From Silene noctiflora (Eukaryota > Streptophyta > Magnoliopsida > Caryophyllales > Caryophyllaceae): a stretch of DNA of 24,807 nucleotides. The stretch's first letter is position 1; every line of letters starts with the position of its first letter. Below are positions 18,901-24,807 of the stretch, one piece after another. The position numbers and the translations under genes are program-made. Where the stretch lies: the NCBI GenBank assembly GCA_009801015.1, contig VHZZ01001358.1, positions 129,457 to 154,263 of the forward strand, written 5' to 3'. The notes below the pieces were generated by a model. That model did not search any database. It worked only from the letters and a program-made list of their open reading frames with translations, and was not told the origin of the DNA.

Positions 18901-20272
18901 ATCACCAGTTTGCACTCCACTGTACTCTGACACATTTAAGGGGTCAGTCTCACCCCTCTCCTCATCTATAGCAGGCCTCCAGTTGGGTGGCACATTCCCC
19001 GGATCAGTAAAAACAACTGAGAAGTAACTCCATAGGAGCATACCTAACTGCAAATTAAGCATGCAACACTCTATAAGTTAGTCTTGCCTCACAACTTTAC
19101 AGACTCCTTCAAACAAAGAAGCGTTCTTTAACGGAGGGTCTTATCCCCAATCCCCCAGCCCTCCTTCTTTAGACTATGCTCCTATATTTAGTATTATGAA
19201 GACAAAGAAAATACTACTAAGACTACTATACAATATAAACAATTGACACCAAAATTAGCTAAATTCAGACAAAATAGCACAAAAAGCTGATGATTTTCAG
19301 TACCAAAACAACCTCTTATTGCAGAGTTACAGCAGTAGGCAGCTAAAATACGGACCCAAAATCAACTAGAGTTTCATTTACGCTTGCTTGATCGAAAAAA
19401 TGGCAGCTACGACAGCTTCAGTTTATCATTGAACACACACACTACCAGTTACGCTAGGTCGATCGAAAAATGGCAGCTAAGACATCTTCAGTTATCATTG
19501 ACTAGGAACACACACATTACCTTTAAGAGCTACAATTTTACAGTTTCAAATAATTCCAAGCTCTCTCAGTTAATGCACACACATCTTATTAGAAAAAGAC
19601 AAATTAAAACCATTAACACCATGCAAAATGTAAACAAAAAACACCATAAACAGAAACTCAAGAACCCTTTAACATCCAATGCATAAGTAAAGAAAAAAAC
19701 CTAACTTTACTCAACCAGTCAATTACCATTTATGTATAAATCCCCCACAGCCCAAGAAAACAACACAAAAATGACAGCTCCCTAACGGAAAACAGTTAGT
19801 CATGTGTAAGACGGTTTTACACAATTTCTGTGTAAAACTGATCCAAATCTCGAGATGATCATGCCCATATTAGTGTAAAACTCGTTATCAAATAACCCNC
19901 TTTACAATATACTTGTGTAAGGCCGCCTGAACGGAAAATTCAACAAACTCAGATAAAATAACATTGATCAAAATGACATTCCAACAATTAAAGCAAAACC
20001 CAGAAAATCACAAATCACAAAAACCAATAATTCCACGATCAAAATCTAAAATTTAAACTTACCAAAGCATGAAAAGGGATCAAAACAGCAAAAGAAACAA
20101 GAGTATCAACACCACCATAAACCAAAGCAGGTCCATAATTCATCAAAACAACAGCATAATAAGTAACACCAACAACACCTAAAACCAATAATATCATAAT
20201 TGAACCTAAACCCCTTAAAGCTGTGCAAAATCTGAACACATTCCATGCCATTATTGTTCCTGATCTATACAT
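14400..20272 (-). CDS. DHHC protein S-acyltransferase, PAT14-like (308 aa)
   Basis: Seven exons read on the minus strand: 20272-20063, 19047-18825, 18655-18564, 15863-15740, 15619-15534, 14836-14771 and 14525-14400 (TAA). All junctions are GT-AG with matching phases; the total is 927 bp. The protein has four membrane spans (about 22-44, 60-84, 169-199, 212-238), a TDPG motif (84-87), a Cys-rich domain (126-175) with CRKC, CHHCSVCGRC and the catalytic DHHC (153-156), TTIE (242-245) after the last span, and an aromatic RYWFIP segment near 274-279. DHHC enzymes first acylate their own Cys (here Cys156) and then pass palmitate to cytosolic-face cysteines of target proteins. The N-terminus [13 protein letters not shown] and end [15 protein letters not shown] match Arabidopsis PAT14 (At3g60800) as I remember it, where PAT14 acts at internal membranes and restrains leaf senescence. 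Start: the first in-frame ATG; MAW at residue 8 is an alternative. Length is normal and all key residues are present. Confidence 0.95.
15021..15195. mobile_element. Degenerate MITE-like repeat in PAT14 intron 5
   Basis: TAGGGATTACAATGGG at the left and the reverse complement of the right end, TAAGGATGGCAATTGG, agree at 12 of 16 positions. The interior has GGGTC and GGCGGATTTAGAT strings. This terminus (GGGATGGCAATGGG) is common in plant non-coding repeats. No target duplication was found. GACCCG-type repeats flank it on both sides, and the whole lies in the 697-bp intron between exons 5 and 6. Confidence 0.5.
15956..16020 (-). mobile_element. Minimal poly-A retroposon scar in PAT14 intron 3
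   Basis: A run of 28 T (15972-15999) plus GGAAAC is flanked by two identical 15-bp strings, AACATTCAGAAGATA (15956-15970 and 16006-16020). Read on the minus strand this is a target duplication, six bases (GTTTCC), a 28-A tail and the second duplication. That is the pattern left by LINE-type reverse transcription when only the very 3' end of an RNA was copied. The source RNA cannot be identified from six bases. The duplications are identical and the A tail long, so the event is probably recent. Confidence 0.75.
16356..17582. mobile_element. DNA transposon derivative with GGGCGTTTGGTT ends, host of a nested element
   Basis: The left end GGGCGTTTGGTTGG and the reverse complement of the right end GGGCGTTTGATTGAGGG form short inverted termini. 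GGAAAGGGAAT-type strings follow on both sides. Such GGCGTTTGGTT termini are frequent on plant MITEs. I found no clear target duplication. The left half is C-rich and the right half G-rich, so the two halves are loosely complementary; no protein is encoded. The middle (16708-17345) is a separate long inverted-repeat element. The whole lies in the 2.7-kb third intron of PAT14. Confidence 0.65.
16708..17345. mobile_element. Long near-palindromic (foldback) element, 638 bp
   Basis: The left arm (16708-17025) and right arm (17071-17345) are inverted copies for nearly their full length. Matching landmarks include CAGGGTTGCCGAATACGTAA at the outer ends, GAGCGTATTAAAAATAACAT, AAAGTCAAAACTCTTCC, GAGA(C/T)TATTCTCTCTTCACAT and CCAATAAAACAAC beside the 45-bp centre. 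The left arm holds about 40 extra bases. CAGGG-type ends suggest the hAT group, but an 8-bp target duplication is not seen. An RNA spanning it would fold into a long hairpin. Confidence 0.8.
19390..19501. repeat. Tandem duplication, period 71 bp, in PAT14 intron 1
   Basis: GATCGAAAAA(A)TGGCAGCTA followed by a CTTCAGTT(T)ATCATTGA string occurs at 19390-19432 and again from 19461. Short CACACACA runs follow each copy. It is non-coding; the open frame across it is a by-product. Confidence 0.7.
19793..19929. mobile_element. Mutator-type MITE with 9-bp target duplication (137 bp) in PAT14 intron 1
   Basis: AACGGAAAA flanks the element on both sides (19784-19792 and 19930-19938). The left end is CAGTTAGTCATGTGTAAGAC and the reverse complement of the right end is CAGGCGGCCTTACACAAG; (A)AGACGGTTTTACACAA and AGGCGGCCTTACACAA agree at 13 of 16 positions. 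The ambiguous base at 19899 lies inside. It is non-coding. Confidence 0.8.
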
Positions 20273-20275
20273 GCC

Positions 20276-20285
20276 TTTAGGGTTA
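20276..20285 (-). promoter_or_regulatory. Telomere-like motif next to the PAT14 start codon
   Basis: TAACCCTAAA on the minus strand lies four bases upstream of the ATG and contains the plant telomere unit CCCTAAA. It is near, but not identical to, the telo-box AAACCCTAA. A similar motif overlaps the bL19 start. A regulatory role is not shown. Confidence 0.35.
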
Positions 20286-21343
20286 TACAATTCTTAATAA
20301 AGATCCAATCTTTATAGATTAAATTCACCAAATTGGGATTTATTTAGGTTAAATTCATCTGGGTAATCCCTAATTTCTCCCAAAATTGAGTTTTATTGAG
20401 TTCTGGGTGAGTTTTAATTGATTAAGGTATGAACAGGGGGGTTTTAAAAATTGGGAGAAAATTGGGATTATTGATTAACGTTGGTGTTAGAATGTTAGAT
20501 AGGATTAGTGTGATTATATATTTATATGAGCGCAATTTATACGGTATATTATGTTTTGGAATTTTTGTCCAGGACTATTCGAATCGTAAAACGGATCTAA
20601 GATTCATATATTCGGTTGCTAATTAGAATTTATTAGTCTTAAAATTGGAGATAATTTAGCATATTTGTTGAGACGGAAGTATTGTAGACAATAAGATTCA
20701 TATTCAAATCCCATTGTAGTGGCTTTGCGCAGTCGTGCCCATGCCCTTAGGCCTTGTGGTCTTGTGGTTGACGTGGTGGAGCAACTCAGCCTCGCCCTAT
20801 TCGACAATATCGAGCCCAATTTTCACTGGCCTAGCACAACCCGTCTCCAATACAAGCTGAGTCAGGGCCAATGTTTTCCGGCGAAGCCTCTCTGAGCCTA
20901 TTAATAAATAAGATAAATAAATAAACCCTATATGGGCCTGGTGCGAATCAGGCATAAGGCAGCTTAGCCTGACCAGACCTAAATCGGTCCCTCTTTATGG
21001 CCAAGCTCGAGTCACTTTGTTACGGCCCAGTCCAAGCCTGATCCTGCCCGCACCAGCCCGACCCGTTGTCCAACTCTATCTCGTAGCTCATTTAGTCTTA
21101 GAGATACTCTAGTAATCTAGTGGATATGGTTTGGTTGTTACTCACTCATCCCTTAACTAGGATGTTAATGACTCGGTCCGCCTATAAAATTGAGCAACCC
21201 TCAAATTATTCGTTATTGTCGAAGACTTTGTAACTTGTTTTACACTTAATGCTTTCTTCAATACGTTTACTTTGGCAAAGTTTAGTAACAATAATCTCTA
21301 ATAGTCTTACTTTATCTTGTTTTGGAAGAAAGTATACTTAATG
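20286..21343. other. Promoter side of PAT14 and degenerate repeats; no gene seen
   Basis: The first 150 bases upstream of the PAT14 ATG (to about 20430) are T-rich on the + strand and probably hold its leader and promoter. From about 20660 (GAGACGGAAGTA, a Stowaway-like end) the DNA becomes repeat-rich. The stretch 20720-21085 has GGCCTG, GCCCGACCCG and CAGCCTCGCCC strings ending ACCCGTTGTCCAACTCTA, a pattern common to degenerate plant repeats built on GCCCGACCCG. No coding frame with family motifs was found. Confidence 0.45.
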
Positions 21344-21504
21344 CACAAATTCTCATTTGTGACAGGTGTGAACACGTCGCAATTTGTGACGGACCCAAAA
21401 TGTGACCATTTTAATGAGAAAATGTGAAAATGGGTGGTTATATTTTATCTTAAAATGATAACATTTGTGCCGTCACAATTTGTGACCGTCACAAGCAAGA
21501 CGCA
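21344..21504. mobile_element. Mutator-type MITE, CATTTGTGAC family (161 bp)
   Basis: The left end is CACAAATTCTCATTTGTGAC. The right end holds CCGTCACAATTTGTGACCGTC in inverted relation to GCAATTTGTGACGG near the left. The flanks TACTTAATG and TTGTTAATG agree at 7 of 9 positions, compatible with an aged 9-bp target duplication. It is non-coding. Confidence 0.6.
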
Positions 21505-21617
21505 TTGTTAATGACGATGGATTGATGGGTCCGGACGTCCGGTGATGGCTAATTTTGAATAGAATAAGTAAACAGCGTTGGTGTAAGGGAGGGGACCTTC
21601 TAGAGTGATTTATTAAT

Positions 21618-21804
21618 CAAAGCGTCTTCCTTGTGACGGGTCGGTATTTGTGACGGGTAATGCCACTCACAAAACGAATAAAGCAAAAGGTGGGGGCACC
21701 CCTCCACTTGCTTTCCTCTCTCCTCTCATGGGTCTTTTGTGAGTAAAAGTGGTACCCGTCTTCTCATTTGTGACGGATACGTCCGTCACAAATGAGAATT
21801 GCCC
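21618..21804. mobile_element. Mutator-type MITE, CATTTGTGACGG family (187 bp), exact 9-bp target duplication
   Basis: TTTATTAAT flanks the element exactly (21609-21617 and 21805-21813). The left part reads GTCTTCCTTGTGACGGGT and the right part, reverse complemented, reads ATTCTCATTTGTGACGGACG. Within the right end CTCATTTGTGACGGA and TCCGTCACAAATGAG form a perfect 15-bp inverted repeat around 5 bases. It is non-coding. Confidence 0.8.
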
Positions 21805-21828
21805 TTTATTAATAGAAAGGGGGTAAAT

Positions 21829-21985
21829 ACAAATTCTCATTTGTGACGGGTAATATTCGTCACAAGCTTCTGACGGGTCAATTAAGAAAATAAAGACAAG
21901 TTTTTTTTTATTACTTAGGCACCCTTACTTTTATTTTATCTACACATGTGGATGTACTTGACCGGTCACAAGTGACACTTATTGG
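21829..21985. mobile_element. Third CATTTGTGACGG-family element, limits uncertain
   Basis: AAATTCTCATTTGTGACGGG opens this copy at about 21829. TTCGTCACAAG and TCTGACGGGTCAA follow, and GACCGGTCACAAGTGACAC near 21960-21978 is the likely opposite end. The flanks GGTAAATAC and GGCAAATAT are similar at 7 of 9 positions. The ends are less clear than in the two neighbouring copies. Confidence 0.45.
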
Positions 21986-22394
21986 GGGGCAAATATGTCA
22001 TCGATGATGACACAAGCTCACAAAGGCCAAACCACAACATACTTCCGTTGGATAAACATTAAATAACTAATTAGCGTTTTGAGCATGGTTGAATTATTTG
22101 TACTGATTTCTCCAATTTTCGTGTAGATTCGGTGTGTAGATTCCGTTTTTCCGGTCGAAAAGAGTTGAATTGAACTAAAATGATTTGAAATTAAGTCCAA
22201 AAGAACATGACATTAGTATCCCGTTATTTGTTACACAAATCATTTTCAGTTACACAAGAAATTGTAATATTATGTTGATTAGATGATGTATTGAAATTGG
22301 CGACAATGATCAATGGGATACAATGTGTAACACGAAAATGAAACAGAAAACTCAGTCATATTCGTAATGAATGATTCCCATGACTACGGTCTTA

Positions 22395-22710
22395 GGTCTC
22401 GTTTGGTTGCCCTTTCAATTTACGGGAAAATTGAAATCCCATGAATTGTAAAAAGGGGATGATGTTTGGTTGCCAACTTTTTGGCAAAATGTACGCATTC
22501 AATTTTTCAAGGAGTTTTGAATGCCTACATAATGGTGGAATTGAATGACCTAGCCGTCCCTAGGTAGTTCACAACTCTTGTGGAATTCAACTCCTACCTG
22601 CGCAACCAAACGACTTTTCCGAATTCAGGTGAATTTGTATATAGGAAAATAATTCACTTGAATTGGATATTCCGGTGTTAGTTAAATTCCACGATGAACC
22701 AAACGAGACC
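22395..22710. mobile_element. Tourist/PIF-Harbinger MITE (316 bp)
   Basis: Perfect 14-bp inverted termini GGTCTCGTTTGGTT (left at 22395; right as AACCAAACGAGACC ending at 22710) are flanked by the 3-bp target duplication TTA (22392-22394, 22711-22713). This is the signature of PIF/Harbinger-derived Tourist elements. The interior is AT-rich with GAATTC-type strings, has a second GTTTGGTTGC near the left end and its complement GCAACCAAAC near 22610, and encodes nothing. Confidence 0.85.
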
Positions 22711-23762
22711 TTAGTTGGTTTGGTGAAAAAATATTTGTTCATCATCCTTAATATGTTGGTCATTATTGTAATATAACACGCAGTATTTCCTTTGTTCCGA
22801 TCGTATTTGTACATATTAGGGTATCTCACTCATTTATTTATCTTCATATTTTAATACGTTTTTACAAGGATATACAATCACAAAAATGACCACTTACATA
22901 TAGAAACCTATAGTGTGTTATATATACCAAAAAAATGTGATTTGGCTGTATAAACAAATTATAAGTCATGTAAGAATTATCATGTACTTGGGAAAGTAGG
23001 TAAACAGTAAACACCTTTCTTATTCAGGGAAGGAATCGACCGGATCCTATTCGACTCATCTCGAATGTATATTGTCGCATATCGACTATGATGTGAATCC
23101 GAAATAACATGACCTAACTCGAAGTATTGCAAACTCGAGATTACTCAACTCAAATGACTTAACCTAATTAACCTGTTTGTTCAGTCTAATTAAGGTAACC
23201 AAATAACATGTACATTTGAAATTCAATTGAATTGATATTTTTAAGTTTTTTACTAAGGGTGATCAAACTAACACTTGCATTTTAATCAGTTGTCATCTAA
23301 CAGACATTAGATACAAATAATTATAGACTCTCCCTCAATATTTGTATAATACACAAATGCAAATCCTCTTACTACTAAAAAATAAGAAACTCTCAATCCT
23401 TTCCGGCCTATCGATATACTTCGAATTGGGGCAATCCTCTAAATGGCAAGTAGTGATGAGCTAAGGGTGCTAGCAGGGGCTCTCGCCCCCCTAAAGGTTA
23501 AGATTTTCAAAGTTTTTTTTTTATCCTCCTAAACTTAAATCTTTGCTCCGTCAATAATGACAAGCAAGGTAAATAATGGTTGATCCCCATTTCACCACAT
23601 ACCGTAACATAATATAAAGAATCCACATCGCACGTTACAATCTTAACGAAATGCCTAACAACTATGGCCGATGCAAATTAGGCTACCTCTCATGGAATGT
23701 CCTTATTCTTATATTTGGGCTTGGAAACGGGAAACTCATGCAAGTTTTTTTCCATTAAGCCT

Positions 23763-23810
23763 AAAAAGTAAAAAATCTGCCCAGATAAAAAGTAAAAAAT
23801 CTGTCTTCAT
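23763..23810. repeat. 24-bp tandem duplication
   Basis: Two adjacent units of AAAAAGTAAAAAATCTG plus seven bases (CCCAGAT, then TCTTCAT) lie side by side. They directly precede the larger duplication that begins near 23819. Confidence 0.65.
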
Positions 23811-23818
23811 CTATGCAT

Positions 23819-23968
23819 CTATACAATAACATAAAAGGTCTAGATTAAATAGTTATTACTTATTAGAATGACATGTGACGTACTACATTTATCTATATCT
23901 ATCTATATAATAACATAAAAAACCTAGATTGAGTAGTTATTAGAATGACACGTAGCGCACTACATTTA
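23819..23968. repeat. Tandem duplication of about 70-80 bp, possibly two Helitron 5' ends
   Basis: Copy one (about 23819-23891) and copy two (about 23902-23968) share CTATA(C/T)AATAACATAAAA, CTAGATT, TAGTTATTA, TTAGAATGACA(T/C)GT and GTACTACATTTA-like strings. TC-starting, TCTATATCTATC-rich DNA followed by a GACACGT string is reminiscent of plant Helitron 5' ends, but no paired 3' end on the same strand was found. A local tandem duplication is the safer reading. Confidence 0.55.
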
Positions 23969-24186
23969 GATGTTAGAACATTTTTTTATTTTATTTTAAA
24001 AAAAAAAAACCATAAAGTAAAAAGAAAAAATGTAAAGGCAAAATAGTAATCAATAGACTAATTATTCATCTTATATAAACTTTCATCTAACAAGCATTAT
24101 TCCATATATTTAATAATCATAATTTTATGCTAAATTTTTTATATTACACGGTTACAAAAAACTTGACCTGTAAAAGAAAATGAATT

Positions 24187-24315
24187 GATCGGGCCTTTAC
24201 ACAGATCCAAAAATGCCTATCGATCTACTCGTGACACGTCACATGCCTATCAATCTACTCGGACTGCCCAAATTTTCATTAGGATCGGGCCTTTAGTCAG
24301 GTCCAAAAATGCCAA
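24187..24315. repeat. Direct repeat with 96-bp period and an inner 30-bp repeat
   Basis: GATCGGGCCTTTA, then (C/G)A(G)(A/G)TCCAAAAATGCC, occurs at 24187-24217 and 24283-24313. Between them TGCCTATCGATCTACTCG (24214) recurs as TGCCTATCAATCTACTCG (24244). No coding role is seen. Confidence 0.65.
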
Positions 24316-24581
24316 TAACATGTAGGCTGTAAAGGAGTAGTTCATTTTTTGAGGGTGTTATGTTTCCTAAAAATAGGAAGTGGACGGCATTATCTATCTT
24401 AAGTTTAAACGGGTGGAGTATCACACCACTTGTGTAAATATGATCTTAAATGAGAATTTGTGCCCCAGAATTTGGCCTACTTTTCTATACTAGACAAATT
24501 ACTTCTATAGAATCATAGATGCATACAATTCTAATTCATTCATTCCAAATTTGTAGCGATTTCATCGATATGATACTTATA

Positions 24582-24807
24582 CTAGTTTGACACTCGTGCG
24601 TTGCAACGGGGCAATTAACTTAGTTATAATTTTGCATCGTATGTGTAATTTTGTTTACAAATGATTAAAATATCTTTTCAAATAAAATAAAACGTAAAAC
24701 ACTTTGTTAATGAAAAAAGTTGTAAGGCTTAATATTTGTATGTTATTGTTGTAACTTGTAACTGACGTAGCTCTCAGAGACAATACTTGAGAAACTCAAA
24801 ATTTTTG
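24582..24807 (-). mobile_element. 3' end of a Helitron, running off the right edge of the window
   Basis: On the minus strand the sequence reads GCCCCGTTGCAACGCACGAG, then TGTCAAACTAG, followed by T (24581). Plant Helitrons typically end with a GC-rich hairpin just before CTAG (CTRR) and insert between A and T. The palindrome CGTTGCAACG supplies the hairpin and CTAG lies at 24585-24582. AT-rich DNA extends to the window end, so the body and the 5' end are outside. No helicase is visible in this part; it is probably a non-autonomous copy. Confidence 0.65.

Larger units (their letters stand above)
22714..24581. other. Repeat-rich intergenic DNA; no gene seen
   Basis: No protein or RNA gene is supported. 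The stretch contains a decayed GGGGGGCGAGAGCCCCTGCTAGC-like MITE end on the minus strand (about 23450-23560, with TTGACGGAGCAAAG at its other side), tandem duplications at 23763-23810 and 23819-23968, and a 96-bp period repeat at 24187-24315. Single Stowaway-like ends lie near 22793 and 24410. AT-rich spacer separates them. Confidence 0.45.

Noticed and set aside
19384-19686. 100-codon open frame on the + strand
   Set aside because: It lies inside PAT14 intron 1, opposite to the gene, and spans a tandem duplication; the peptide is Thr/Asn/Lys-rich with no motif.

Overview
The window looks like nuclear DNA of a flowering plant. Three protein genes with AT-rich GT-AG introns can be read, each closest, from memory, to an Arabidopsis family. 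There is also one nuclear-type tRNA-Asn, and the spaces between are filled with small plant transposons (Stowaway, Tourist/Harbinger, Mutator-type MITEs, a TRIM, a Helitron end). The MITE styles would fit a eudicot, perhaps Caryophyllales, but that is a guess. Two ambiguous bases (n) occur, at about 547 and 19899.

Layout. 1-1417: promoter side of the first gene, with a Stowaway-like MITE and GAACTGAA-type repeats. 1418-4883 (+): a four-exon leucine-rich-repeat receptor-like kinase of about 670 aa. Its kinase domain has lost the canonical catalytic and metal-binding motifs, so it is probably a pseudokinase. 4884-7907: 3' end and intergenic DNA with two tiny MITE remnants and hairpins. 7908-7981 (+): tRNA-Asn(GUU). 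8618-11343 (-), with a likely untranslated first exon reaching about 11560: a five-coding-exon gene for mitochondrial ribosomal protein bL19, 222 aa, with a complete TRIM-type element in its large intron. 11632-13204: an unusual element with four-copy tandem repeats in inverted orientation at its two ends and TGACCCGA-type repeats inside, lying just upstream of the bL19 gene. 13297-13494: a MITE with a perfect 9-bp target duplication. 14400-20272 (-): a seven-exon DHHC protein S-acyltransferase of 308 aa, orthologous by eye to Arabidopsis PAT14. Its introns hold a nested pair of inverted-repeat elements, a poly-A retroposon scar and further MITEs. 20273-24807: no gene seen; a dense field of MITEs, degenerate repeats and, at the right edge, the 3' end of a Helitron.

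The three protein genes do unrelated jobs (cell-surface signalling, mitochondrial translation, membrane protein lipidation). Nothing suggests they form a cluster or pathway. I did not find a new multi-gene system. The less ordinary content is in the repeats: the 1.57-kb element with tandem-repeat inverted ends beside the bL19 promoter, the roughly 640-bp near-palindrome in the PAT14 intron, and the 28-T scar flanked by 15-bp duplications.
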